Source of the DNA: Tethya wilhelma
Taxonomy: Eukaryota; Porifera; Demospongiae; Tethyida; Tethyidae
Assembly (NCBI GenBank): GCA_964030475.1
Contig: CAXIPT010000016.1
Coordinates: forward strand, 124,001 to 188,000
Length of the DNA stretch: 64,000 nt
Direction of reading: 5' to 3'
The notes beneath the pieces are model-generated. The model saw only the letters and a list, made by a program, of their open reading frames with translations, ran no database searches and had not been told where the DNA came from. Made by a program: the position numbers and the translations under genes. Below, in pieces: positions 11,142 to 22,437 of the stretch. Numbering within the stretch: position 1 is the stretch's first letter; every line of letters starts with the position of its first letter.

Positions 11142-12894
11142 CTATAACCTGCAATTCCTACACTCAATCCAAACCTTGTCATGCATCCAATACTTGATTT
11201 GACAATTTCCACAGAAATAATCTTCTTCTTTGTCAGAACTGGAACTCACAACTGTGTGACGCACTGACGCAAGGGCTCTCACTCTAGCAGCTGCTGTACG
11301 TTTTCGATAAGTCCTTTTGGGTGTTCTAACTTTGGGTGTTGATTTAATTTGCTGTGACTTCTTTGTCTTTTTTGTACTCCATGTGTTCTTACTTGCACCC
11401 TTCTTCTTAAACAATTGCTCAGCTTTCTTATCACGAAGCCGCTGAAGAAAAGGACTATCAGAGACACACTGTGCACTACTTGTTAAGCCCGCTCTAGTGT
11501 TCTTCACCTTTCTTGCCTTAAGCAACACCAGGATCTCATCAATACTTGTTGATTTCTGGGAAATTGCAGATGAAGACTGCTGAGATGGAGGTGACTGTTG
11601 AGGAGTCTCAGAGAGAGACAAGGGCTGTTGAGACAGAGGTAATATTTGAACAGAAAGAGATGACGACTGCTGAGATGGAGATTGCGAGCCAATAGACTGA
11701 GAATCGTCAGTATCAACATTGTACACAGTAGAAGGTGCCTTTTGTGCATCAGTAATTCGTCCTGGGTTTAGAGGGTAAATCCCAGTCTCAGTGAATCCTG
11801 ATATTAGGTTACTAGGAGTGAGGGCCAATGGCCAGGCCTTACCAATCAGCCCAGCAAGATCTGCTTCAGTAATAACTCTTCCAGGATTATCTCCCAAAAA
11901 CTTTGCAAGCTTTAGAGAAGTTGTTTTTCAAACTGGACATTACAGATACGTCCAAAGGCTGGAGAATGTGAGTACAATGAGAAGGTAAACAGAGGAGGTG
12001 AATGTCATTTCCTTGAGCTTTCTCAATTACCTCTATTGTAAGGTGGGAAGCATGACCATCATATATTAAGAGAATAGGCCTCGCAAGCTTTCTCAATTAC
12101 CTCTATCATAAGGTGGGAAGCATGACCATCATATATTAAGAGAATGGGCCTCGCACTCGGAACACTTTCAATAAAAAAATCAATCCAACGACAAAAAATG
12201 TCTTGATTCATCCACCCTTTTGGTGACACAGAAAACTGGGTTCCTGGAGGTGCACCTGATTCTGGTATTCTAACCCTCAGATATATCATCAAGGGTGGGA
12301 TAGCATGACCAGATGCTGATCCACATACAAGGAGAGTATGAGTCCTCCCTCTCTCGCCAGATGTGATACCCCACACAGATTTTTGGTCTCGTCTTGCTAA
12401 AACTTTACACCTACTTTTATGTACCTTTGAAAACCTCATTTCATCGGCGTTATAAACTAACATAGGTTTGGAGAGCAGATTTAGTCTTGCTGGTACAGCC
12501 TCTAGCTTGGCAAAAAAAATCCCTATGACTTTTTCATTTGCATTTTTGGCCCTCATGTATGATAGCGCTTCCTCTTTTCTTAATGTGAAGAAGGGGAACC
12601 TTCTAAGGAAACCTTCATACCAATCCCTGCCTGCCATTCCACTGATATGACTAAACAGGTGTGGGCGGCCAGAACTCTCAGCAATCTGGTAAGCCACCCT
12701 CTTTAAATCTTCTACTGTCAGTCCATAGCCCATATCGCACATATCAAGACAATAACTTTTCTTCTTCTGAAGCTGCTAGAACAGTTGAAGATCCGGGTTT
12801 AGCGTTGAGAGAAACTTCACCCACTACTCTCCTTTTTAAAGATGTCACTGGTACGTCGTATTCTCTTGCTGACTGCTTCAAGAGCTTCCTTCAT
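11142..12894 (-). pseudogene. pogo/Tigger-like transposase with C-terminal Cys-cluster (second family)
   Basis: Read on the minus strand: a psq helix-turn-helix remnant (MKEALEAVS, EYDVPVTSLKRRV; 12740-12894); a CENP-B-type domain (GYGLTVEDLKRVAYQIAESS ... WYEGFLRRF); and a DDE core with YNADEM (about 12440), IYDGHASH (about 12110, repeated near 12040) and LQPLDVSV (about 11990). The segment NPGRVITEADLAGLIGKAWP follows, then a Ser/Gln-rich linker, a basic region and a terminal zinc-binding-like cluster, CGNC-X10-WIECRNC. A 70-bp tandem duplication (12016-12155) repeats the second Asp motif and shifts the frame. Another shift lies near 11890, and the psq region is broken by a stop and shifts. 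No convincing terminal inverted repeats were found. Confidence 0.85.
12016..12155 (-). repeat. 70-bp tandem duplication in the transposase
   Basis: Two 70-bp units (12016-12085, 12086-12155) begin AGCTTTCTCAATTACCTCTA and differ at only a few positions. Since 70 is not a multiple of three, the duplication alone destroys the catalytic frame. Confidence 0.95.
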
Positions 12895-13009
12895 CGCTGT
12901 CTCTTACCGTTTATGTTCACCCTTTGAGAAGAAATGCTCCTAATTTTGTGGCTCATGCGGTCAACCATTGTACGCGCGCACATACTATACCTAAATCCAC
13001 ATGAGAAAT

Positions 13010-13690
13010 TGAATAACATATATAGAGAAATAGAGAAAAATAGTGATAATTTTGGCCAAAAATGGTGTGCTATAAATAGAAAATTTGCTTTATCTCTACG
13101 TGTATACATTGTGTACCAAGTAAATTTGGTTACTACATAGTATGATGATTTAATTGAAAGAATTTGATCACCATAGCAACAGTATTCACCTCAGCGTAAC
13201 ATGTCGTAAGTTACACTCTCTTCAATTAGTATAAAATTCACATCACATAACTAAACCATCATATTAAGGTTAGATGGAACATCAACCACAAGTGTTGCTA
13301 TGGTAATGTGTCATGTACTTCAGAAGCATGAATATCTCGCATAAAGTATCACTTTAATTAGCAAACGTGCCTTAGCAAGCAGCCAGGTGTTTTGAGTTAG
13401 ATTTACACCATAATTTGTTTTGTAATTCTATAGGCTTCATTAGTACTGATGATACCCAAGCAGCTAAGGCAAGATCTCTTCCGGGTCATCCCTTCTCTGG
13501 ATTTTCCTTTGTATCTTAGAAAGCTTTTGCTCAATACATTCAATAGTGCAATCTGTCACTCTTCCATTCATCGATCAGCCTCCTATCATTAATGCAAGAT
13601 GTTGCATATACATTATTGGCTGCCATGAGTGTGGTACAAATAAGAGAAATGACGAAGACGTGTCTCAGATGTTGTACAGAAAGGAGATAT
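13010..13690 (+). repeat. large interspersed repeat L, right part (copy 1)
   Basis: It is collinear with 33600-35110, for example GGTGTGCTATAAATAGA and ACCACAAGTGTTGCTATGGT. The minus strand near 13530-13625 has an exon-like stretch (CINDRRL), better kept in the second copy (near 34930-35030: ATPCINDRRLNGRVRDLTIA). Repeat L may therefore be the remains of a coding element of unknown family. Confidence 0.7.
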
Positions 13691-15089
13691 GTTGACACCA
13701 GCCACAAGAAGATTTTCTCAATAGCCAGAGAAATATTTTGCCAGATATCCTAATCCTGGTTAAGGCAGGTTACATGTTTTTTTTTTATCCGTGATCTGAA
13801 TTTGCTAAACATGTGTTCAAAGTTTTGACTAGTATTTAATTGTGTTGAAACAGCATGCAGGTCATCAGGCAAGTGTGTCATATTATAACTTGCTTTTTCT
13901 GCGCTAAAATTTTACTTTTCTTGATAAAAACAATTTTGAATCACAAAGAAAATACTCCAGAACTGAAATAACATCAGCAAATATGAATACAGTGGTGTAT
14001 ATCCATGGACAAATAAGAAATCATGAGTCAGCACACTTGCATCTTGCCAGGCTTGAAAAAACTTCATGAGGTAGTTCTGGTGAAAGCCTAATAAAAATCA
14101 AGGCTCACAAGAGGACTCAGCATGAAGCCGAATTTTGACTGACCTTCAGATTCTGAGGGGGTTCCAACTGAGATTACTGCAGGACCATGAAAACGCCATG
14201 ATTTCAAGCTTAGATTCACAGGCACTGTAACTGTACTTCGTCTTTGGCACGCCTACAATCTGGCAAAGTTTTATTTAGAAACTTTCATCAAAAAAGTTGA
14301 TATCTTACTTCTTACCGTAAATTCCATCTTCTATCAACTCTAGCATTTCTCTTTTTGTAGAAATAACTCCTCACAACTCATTTCATAGTCTTTTTTCTTG
14401 TCTTCACAAAAAAACAAAGTTCTCTTTGTGGCAGCTGTCTCTAAGATTGAAAAATGACTACTGAGCATGTGCAAAACAGAATGATGTCATAGTATTTACA
14501 TTGGGCATTAATTGGAATAAATCTGTTTTGGGCCGTGGGAGCTGAAAATCTCTTGAAAGGAGTTTGTCTTTCCGTCCTTGTTGGAAAAGAATGATGTAGA
14601 AGCTTCTTAGGATCTTGCTAGGTATTCATTGTATTGCCTTTTTACCAGAAGTCATCTTGTTTAACCAATGAGTCATAAATACACAATTGAATGCTTTGAT
14701 TACTGAACAGCTATTATAGCCTAAAGTGTCTCCTAACAGAGAAGATAATGCCTAAATTGCTTGTATGGATTTAGCACAGTTGTTGAGCTAAAGTAACACT
14801 ACAGTGTGTGTGATTAGCATAGATCTCTGAGTTAAAATATACACTAGACATTTACTCATGTGTCAAATTTGTTAAATGTGTTATTTTGACATACCTTTAG
14901 GCATTTGACACACCATTAATAGCTAAGTGTGCTATCACTTTTTTACAATTGACACATGAGTAAGAAATGAACACATCATTTTGACACATCCGTTTTTACT
15001 GTGTAACTGCCTAAATGCTATTAAAACAATGGCACAATAGCATAGATAATGATTGATTAGTGTCAAATGGCTACAGCCACATATGAATA
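13691..15089. other. non-coding stretch with one inverted repeat
   Basis: No gene is recognised. Near 14860-14975 TTTACTCATGTGTCAA faces TTGACACATGAGTAA, and TTTTGACAT blocks are also inverted. This is a small foldback, possibly an old MITE without an identifiable target duplication. Confidence 0.45.
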
Positions 15090-15125
15090 TCAAATTAAAC
15101 ATGTATAATTATTAGCACCTGCATG

Positions 15126-15570
15126 GTAATTTGAAAGAGAGATCCGACACCGTGGATGCCACAGGTAGAAAGATCCAACACCATGGACGCCACTAGTAGT
15201 TTGAGAGAGAGATCCAACACCATATACGCCACTAGTAGATTGAGAGAGAGATCCAACACCATGGACACTGCTAGTAGTTTGAGAGAGATCCGACACCATG
15301 GACGCCATGAAAGAGAGATCCGACACCATGGACGCCATAAGTAGTTTAAGAAGGAGATCTAACACCATGGACGCCACTAGTAGTTTGAGAGAGAGATCCA
15401 ACACCATGGACACTGCTAGTAGTTTGAAAGAGAGATATCCGACACCATGGATGCCAGTACTAGTAGTTTGAGAGAGAGATCCGACACCATGGATGTCAGT
15501 ACTAGTAGTTTGAGGGAGAGATCCGACACCATGGACACCACTAGTAGTTTAAGAGAGAGATCCGCAAGGA
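15126..15570 (+). repeat. minisatellite, about 12 units of 39 bp
   Basis: The unit is roughly GTAGTTTGAGAGAGAGATCC followed by RACACCATGGACGCCACTA. Most units are 39 bp; several are 42-45 bp and a few are shorter. Because most length changes are multiples of three, long stretches stay open on both strands: plus strand SSLRERSDTMDxS-type repeats, minus strand SMVSDLSLKLLV-type repeats. No start context, splice sites or unique flanking coding sequence were found, so expression is unproven. Confidence 0.85.
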
Positions 15571-16002
15571 GCCATGCCCGAATCGGGTCAATCATTTTTA
15601 GTATACAGATGCCAATAGTAGTAGTGATGCAAGGCTTCAATATCAATGATAGATATTAATTTTACCAATGGAACCATGCAGTGGTCACACATATCACAAG
15701 CAATCATATTTTGTCTACTGTTGCAGGAGCCACATGTTGTACACAGCCATGATGTCTGCACTGTAGGTGGTAAGTGTGAAGATGTAGTATATGTATTGCC
15801 TAACAGTACATCATATAGTAAAGCTTAATATTGATGAGTGTTTTCTATAGTACCAGCCCTACAGCCATTTGAGAATATAATTCATACTGTATTTTTTCAC
15901 TAAAGCCTAACATGCCTATGATACCTGCCATGGTAATAGTCTTGTTTGCTTCAGATGTGAAATACTTTAACACACTTGTCAAATCTTCAGAAGTGATTTC
16001 CA

Positions 16003-16552
16003 TTAGAGCAAATTGTTTAGGACACCATTTGTATCAATTAATGTACCAGTCTTAACCAGTTCAAATACTGCCTCTTGGGAAAATGTGCCCAAAATGTGTG
16101 CATGCATAGTGGTATATATTACCTTTAAGTTGTTAGTTTTGCTAATATTTTTACAAGTACTTACTGAGTGAGATGGCTATGTTGGCATGCTTTTTAGTCA
16201 ACATCCAGGTCTCAATATCCTTCTGTTGTATTGAAGGTTTACAAAGTCTGATCCTAGCTGTTTTTCTCTTGTTCTTCTCTTGCGTTTGGTTGAGTAAAAA
16301 GGACGTTGACATTGAATTTGTTTGTTTGATGATTCACCACTGGTAGCCGTATGCTTTGACACCTTTACTAAGCTGATACATGAATCGATGTGCTTCTCGA
16401 TACTTAAGAGAGAATCCATTTCATTGATAGAGTGAATATCAGCAGCTACAGTTAAAAGTTTGTACAAAGTTTGCTGTTAGCTTACTGTCGGTTTCATATT
16501 CAATTACAAGCAGTGAGTCCATACTTTGCTTGCTTTTGCATTGTCCAGTCAT
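16003..16552 (-). CDS. small three-exon gene of unknown family (possibly frameshifted)
   Basis: Exon 1 (16486-16552) starts MTGQCKSKQSMDSLLVIEYE and ends at a GACA|GTAAGC donor. Exon 2 (16165-16445) follows a CTGTAG acceptor and reads ADIHSINEMDSLLSIEKHID ..., then a basic stretch QRPFYSTKRKRRTRE, and ends at CTCA|GTAAGTAC. Exon 3 (16003-16073) follows CCCAAG and reads AVFELVKTGTLIDTNGVLNN-LL-stop. The exon 1/2 phases fit. In exon 2 the frame must shift after KRKRRTREK to continue as RIRLCKPSIQQKDIETWMLT; the shifted frame then joins exon 3 in phase. Either this is a pseudogene or there is one sequence error in the AAAAA run. The family is not recognised; the basic patch suggests a nuclear or DNA-binding protein. 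Confidence 0.45.
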
Positions 16553-17525
16553 GATTGACAACATTAAAATTAGTTTGCATACTGCGTATTGGATTAATTG
16601 TCAAACCTTGTAACATGGCCTAGATAATCCAGTGCTGAGGTTAATAATTCATGAACATTATGCTGCTTTCCTTCTACCCACATTGGGAAAATAGCTATAA
16701 TGTTATATAGTAATTATGTCGAGCAACTCATTGAATAGTTTTATTATAATTATTATTCTTTAATTTAATAGCATGTATAGTGGTTGCCAAAACACTGCAT
16801 GATTAAGCTTTATACATTCAGTAAGCTGTGCATGCATTGGCGTCAGCATGTGCATAAACCTTGGATCAAGCAAACAAATAATACCTTGGTTTTAAATAAT
16901 ATTATGATAATACACAATGTTGCATGTTGTCTTATCATTTATTTTAATTAATGACCATACATGATCACATATATAATATTATACCTTTAAGATTTCTGAC
17001 AACACCATAAGCTGAAGGTGCTGTCATGGACTGGTATCTCTTAGCCATTCACTAGCGAACTTGCTAAACAAAAAGCATTCTTATCCTTTTCTCCTTTATT
17101 CTCTGTGATAATAATTGTGTATGTGTGTGCATTTTTGTGTGTGTATGCATGTGGTGTGTGTGTGCATGTGTGTGCATGTGTGCATGCGTGTGTGTGTGTG
17201 TGTGTGCGTGTGCGTGTGTGTGTGTGTGTGGTGTGTGTGTCACTATTAACACATGGATTGACTCAGAAACACATCGATCGTTAGGCTAGTTTGGAATCTT
17301 AAGTCTCTGTGACAATTACCTGATGCAAGCCTCTCAATTGCAGAAATGATATGCAGTTGCCATGGCAACCAAAATTTTATGTGAAATCTTGTTATAGTAC
17401 TATGTTTTTATTCATTGATATCATGTTGCCATGGAGCACTTTCCATTTAGTGCACACCCAAATTTATCGATGTGTCCTACTTCTTTAATCTGTAGTTCTC
17501 CATGGCAACATGATATGGCTATTGA
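16553..17525. other. non-coding stretch with (TG)n microsatellite
   Basis: It is AT-rich with no gene. A (TG)n/(GTGC)n tract occupies about 17120-17240; it creates a spurious His/Thr-rich reading frame on the minus strand. Confidence 0.7.
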
Positions 17526-18240
17526 TATGAATGGCTAAATCGTAAAAAGAACGCAAACATGATGGAATGGCTTGTCTTCCTGTATGGGCTGTCTCCTTAT
17601 TGAGTCTCTCATTTTGCCCACAGGAAGAATTCCTTACACACTCTAACAGCCATTCCATCTTGTTTGCGTTCTTTTTACGATTTCAGTAGCCATTCCTGTG
17701 TCTCATTACATTCCAATGTTTTTTATACTTGTTAGTTCTCATTTTTCCATAATTCTACAAATCACTTTTGAGTTTGTGTGTGTAACTAGCTACTGAGCCA
17801 GACTGCTGCTGAGTAAGGTTGTGTAGCCTGTTTGATACTGAAGTGATACACACATCTCAGTCATTTGGAGGCAGGAGCTGCATCATTGCCTTTCTATATG
17901 TCATGATAATCAAAGTCCTGATTCATCTCTTAAGATTAGAAGAGCAACCAGGTAAAACCGATCACAAAATAGTTCCAGGCACTAGGCGACTTGCATTTGA
18001 ATTTCAAATAACGCACACTTTTGTGTGTGGAAAGGGTCGTCAATTCGAATTTTCTAGAAGCTAATGAATTATGCATGAGTATAGAAATTAATGGCAGCCA
18101 TATGGAGGAGGCGCTTTTCGCCCTACTCAATGAGAGGCATGAAAAACTGATGGCAAAAGTGACTGAAACCAAGTTCGTTCGTTCAAGAATCAGCTTCTGA
18201 AAGTATTGTTGTTTACTCACGAAAACAACCAAAATACATG
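17525..18240 (+). mobile_element. composite repeat (copy 5), 3' truncated
   Basis: The foldback (17525-17735; GATGGAATGGCT against AGCCATTCCATC) is followed by the middle block GTGTAGCCTGTTTGATACTG (shared with 51090) and the 3' block from AACGCACACTTTTGTGTG (about 18008). It breaks off about 18240, before the terminal hairpin. From 18240 to 19220 no feature is recognised. Confidence 0.75.
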
Positions 18241-19302
18241 TCTAAACTGTAGGATGGTCTGGGCACATGCTGATACGTCAAGGGTCAATACTTTGAATGA
18301 CTTCCTTCCAATTATTGAAAGCACTCTTGAATGCTGAGCCGGACGGTGATGCTGAATGAATACTCAAACTTGCTGCCAAATTTCATGGATAAATGAGCTA
18401 CATACAATGACTTTCTATTTGGTGATCATTATTTCAGTATTGAATTAACTAGCTGTAACTCTATATTAGATTCCTGGCTACTGTCACTATTGATTATCAT
18501 TCATTCAAAGACTTACGTCCTCCAATAATGATTTTTGATTACCCAAAATTTCTTTGTCTGACATTAACATTCTCTTTAATGTACATGTGAAGAGTTATAC
18601 GTGATCCACAACGTAGAGCATGCCATGTGCTGGCTATGATATCGGCAATTATCCCTAGTGCAAGTCAATTAATGTGGCCACTTGAGCTGAGATATTCCTG
18701 AAGAAGCACCAGGCCAGCCTTCTTTTAACCATGCACATCGCTCCTTCGGGCGTATGGCCCTCATGAGCTCCTGATATATATATGTAGTACGCGCAGATCT
18801 ATAGATAGGTATGTAGTACACAAGTCTAGTTCATATTTCACAATCACGTGGAGGTCAACAAGATCATGACAAGATCAAGAGAAGAGAGATAGATACAAAA
18901 TCAATATTTAGATTAACAAAGTGAAGATTGGCAGGATTAAAAGTTTTTCAATATCTACTGATTCAAGTTTTCACATTGTGGCTTAGTCTTCAAAGTTCTC
19001 AGCAGCGGGATGGTAATGGTGGCAATGGTGGCAGTTCAAAAGAAGAGCTCCCTCCGTGAATATGGATCTTTTTTTTGGTTAGTGCATGAAATTTGAGTGT
19101 TGTATATCGAAGTTAAAGCTTTATAAATAAGTTGATGTAACTTGACAATGAAGTTGCCTAGCTATATAGTGTATAGTAAGCAGGTATATATACAGTAAAT
19201 GTTATTTACAGGCTTTCTTTAGATTGGGTGTGTCACCTATAGATTATACTTAAATTTTCAATAAAATTATCCCAATGTGTATATTTGTAATAGTTAATAC
19301 AC

Positions 19303-19853
19303 TTACTATATCTCTTCCCCAAACCTCCACCCCTAGGTCCTCTATTCCTTGACCATGGTCTGGCATATGGCCTGTCTCTCATTGTATTCCTCCTTGGGTC
19401 TCCATGCCTTGTCACTGGCCTACGTGTACTTGGATGTCCACTTGGATGTCCACGGCTTGCTGGCCTGAGTCTTGGATCTGTGGGAGCTCCTGTGGGTGGT
19501 CGAGGACCTGCTGCCATCAGTGGAGAACCTAGAGGAAGACCAGGAGGACCAAGTGGAGGCACTACTGCCATCATAGGAGGACCAGGAGGGGCTCAATCCT
19601 GCCGTCAGAGAAGGAACAGTTGGTGGTGGGTGAAATGATGGTGCTGCAGGTAATGATGACTCGGCTGACATGATGGATGCTGTCTCTAGCTCTATCAAAT
19701 CGTCAATGTTGACATCGTCTGTAGTACGAATGGGAGTCAAACATACATGATTGATATAAATGTGAGTTTAATCAGATAGGTACTTACTGTCAGCTTCTCC
19801 ATCCGTGTTACTGTATGCTAGGCTGGCAATCTCCAGGTTGGCAAAATCTATAA
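19303..19853 (-). pseudogene. two exons of an unknown Ser/Pro-rich protein
   Basis: Exon a (about 19793-19853) lies between an ATTATAG acceptor and a GACA|GTAAGT donor and reads FANLEIASLAYSNTDGEAD. Exon b (19303-about 19710) follows a CTACAG acceptor and reads DDVNIDDLIELETASIMSAE..., then a Pro-rich run (PPGPPMMAVVPPLGPPGLPL) and an Arg-rich tail. It ends at AGATA|GTAAGT. The two exons are in phase, but exon b needs a one-base shift in a C run near 19590. Exon a and the start of exon b recur in the second duplicate at 21271-21480. Function unknown. The Helitron-like exon further upstream on this strand does not splice in phase to exon a, so they need not be one gene. Confidence 0.4.
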
Positions 19854-19942
19854 TGAAAAATTGGATTTTACAATATTATTGGCTATGTAGTCATGCACAT
19901 AATTATTACACATGTAAGACATAGTTTGTAATTAGCAGACAA

Positions 19943-20138
19943 CTACTGTAGATCGGGAAAATTGTATGACATTGCATTTATGAAAATTAAAATCTGCGAA
20001 AATTTCAAACGTAAACTTTTAAATGTGACAACCCGTTAAAAATTTTTCGTATGATACCGTATTTATACAAAGTTAATGTACAAAAATTTTGTTTTACAAA
20101 ATATTTTAGACACGAAAATTTCCGATCTACGGTATATT
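19943..20138. mobile_element. mariner-like MITE (also at about 21575-21768)
   Basis: The ends ACTGTAGATCGGGAAAATTG and the inverted ACACGAAAATTTCCGATCTA-CGGTA mirror each other, next to TA dinucleotides. It is AT-rich and non-coding. It lies in both units of the tandem duplication and so is older than it. Confidence 0.65.
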
Positions 20139-20212
20139 CTTCATATGTAGTGTATGAAAGACTTGTAAGGAAATTTATCATCCAACATTGTTAACATGCA
20201 CGATCTATTTAC

Positions 20213-20560
20213 CTTGCAGTTCATCTTGGTCCACCAACATCTAGATGGAATGCCATTGACTTTCTTCAGATATTCAGATATGTCTGAAGATTCATACTCT
20301 GCACAACTGAATGTGAGAAACAGAGTGGGGGGGCCAACCTCACGAATAATGCATTTTAGCTCACTCTGGCTAAGAAACAAGTAATGCTTTGTACCCCGAA
20401 CACTTTGAAGCATGGTTGACAAATTTGCTTAAAGTTGTTCATCGGAACAGTTCACTTGTGAAAGCAGTCTTGATACGGTCACTGCTTGTTGCCTGGTATT
20501 TTTCAACATGTTATAAATACCAGCAGACAATTCCCGTATCTCTTTTTGCCACAGCAGGTA
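20213..20560 (-). pseudogene. Helitron-like N-terminal domain exon (copy A)
   Basis: It reads KEIRELSAGIYNMLKNTRQQ ... LSTMLQSVRGTKHYLFLSQS, then ELKCIIREVGPPTLFLTFSC and AEYESSDISEYLKKVNGI. This is the conserved VRGT-x2-Y ... GPPTLFLTFS-AE block of the Helitron helicase-like N-terminal domain, which comes before the HUH nickase in complete proteins. The exon ends at TGCAAG|GTAAAT (20213). A frameshift lies after SDEQL (near 20432), and no HUH motif or helicase is present. Confidence 0.7.
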
Positions 20561-20825
20561 AAACACATAAGTAGATGTCTGTATTGTGAGTCAGTGCTTA
20601 TTATGAGTCACCTGAACCAAAATCATTCAAACTTTTTGCAGCCACTCTTTACCTAATATACTTTACTTAGGCATAGAAAATCGATGGCTTAGGTCACTCC
20701 CCTTCCCAATCATAGATCCCAAATTATGTGCATGCGCATTAGTCGATCTTCGACCTTGCACGAGGTCAACTCGTTCATTTGTTGATCTGTACGTGTGTTC
20801 CAGAAGTGGGAAAAGAACGAGTAAT

Positions 20826-21285
20826 ATGGCAAGCAAAGATATTCAGCTCAAGGTGAGTACCTAAAGCAAGGATTACTTGCATGTTAAATCTAAGTTATAC
20901 TTAAGAAAAATTTTTGCTAACTGGATGATCTTTAATTAGAATCAAATTGACTACTAGAAAGCAGTGGTCTAAGGAGAGCATGGCTGCTGCCTTACAGCAA
21001 GTTAAAGGTGGAATGGGTGTGCGTGAAGCATCTAGGTTGTACAACCTACCATACAAGATCCTAAGAAGAGTAACTGAAAAGGTAGATTTAGAATGCCGAA
21101 GCGGGCCACCAACTGTTCTTACTGCTCAGGAAAAAAATGAACTAGGTACATATTGCCTCAAAATGGCAGATATGGGCTTCGGTTTGTCAAGAACTGATGT
21201 CATGCTTGTTGCGTACAAGATTGTTGAAGCTAGTGGAAGGAGTCATCCATTCACAGATGGCGCTGCCGGGATGCTGCAGATAATG
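20826..21285 (+). pseudogene. pogo-like transposase 5' end (third family, copy A)
   Basis: Exon 1 (20826-20852, MASKDIQLK) ends at a GTGAGT donor. The second exon reads RKQWSKESMAAALQQVKGGM ... SRLYNLPY, a psq helix-turn-helix, then ADMGFGLSRTDVMLVAYKIV ... GRSHPFTDGA (CENP-B-type domain). Compared with copy B, the 11 bases carrying the TATGCAG acceptor are deleted. The frame ends where the second duplicate begins (about 21271). Confidence 0.75.
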
Positions 21286-21839
21286 ATGACTCGGCTGACA
21301 TGATGGATGCTGTCTCTAGCTCTATCAGTTCGTCAATGTTGACATCGTCTGTAATACGAATGGCAGTCAAACATACATGATTGATATAAATGTGAGTTTA
21401 ATCAGATAGGTACTTACTGTCAGCTTCTCCATCCATGTTACTGTATGCTAGGCTGGCAATCTCCAGGTTGGCAAAATCTATAATAAAAAATTGGATTTTA
21501 CAATATTATTGGCTATGTAGTCATGTACATAATTATTACACACGTATAAGACATAGTTTGTAATTAGCAGACAACTACTGTAGATAGGGAAAATTGTATA
21601 ACATTGCATTTATGAAAATTAAAATCTGTGAAAATTTCAAACGTGAACTTTTAAATGTGACAACCCGTTAAAAATTTTTCGTATGATACCGTATTTACAA
21701 AATTAATGTACAAAAAATTTGGTTTTACGAAATAATTTAGACACGAAAATTTCCGATCAACGGTATATTCTTCATATGTAGTGTATAAAAGATTTGTAAG
21801 GAAATTTATCATCCAACATTGTTAACATGCAGGATCTAT

Positions 21840-22195
21840 TTACACCTTGGTCCACCAACATCTAGATGGAATGCCATTGACTTTCTTCAGATACTCAGAT
21901 ATGTCTGAAGATTCATACTCTGCACAACTGAATGTAAGAAACAGAGTGTGGGAGCCAACCTCACGAATAATGCATTTTAGCTCACTCTGGCGAAGAAACC
22001 AGTAATGCTTTGTACCCCGAACACTTTGAAGCATGGTTGACAAATTTGCTTTAAGTTGTTCATCGGAAGAGTTCACTTGTTAAAGCAGTCTTGATACAGT
22101 CACTGCTTGTTGCCTGGTATTTTTCAACATGTTATAAATACCAGCAGACAATTCCCGTATCTCTTTTTGCCACAGCAGGTAAAACACCTAAGTAG
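21840..22195 (-). pseudogene. Helitron-like N-terminal domain exon (copy B)
   Basis: Duplicate of the exon at 20213-20560. Here the VRGTKHYWFLRQSELKCIIR block is continuous with the preceding SDEQLKANLSTML, but a TAA interrupts the upstream part (near 22081) and the donor end has lost about ten bases (WWTKV). The two copies are therefore disabled by different lesions. Confidence 0.7.
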
Positions 22196-22437
22196 ATGTC
22201 TGTATTGTGAGTCAGTGCGTATTATGAGTCACCTGAACCAAAATCATTCAAACTTGTGGCAGCCACTCTTTACTTTACTTAGGCATAGATAATCGATGGC
22301 TTAGGTCACTCCCCTTCCCAATCATAGATCCCAAATTATGCGCATGCGCATTAGTCGATCTTCGACCTTGCATGAGATCAACTCGTTCATGTGTTGATCT
22401 GTACGTGTGTTCCAGAAGTGGGAAAAGAACGAGTAAT

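Noticed and set aside
15126..15570. Possible CRISPR-like array
   Set aside because: The units are contiguous tandem repeats without unique spacers, in eukaryotic sequence.
17064..17252. His/Thr-rich minus-strand ORF
   Set aside because: It is only the translation of the (TG)n microsatellite.
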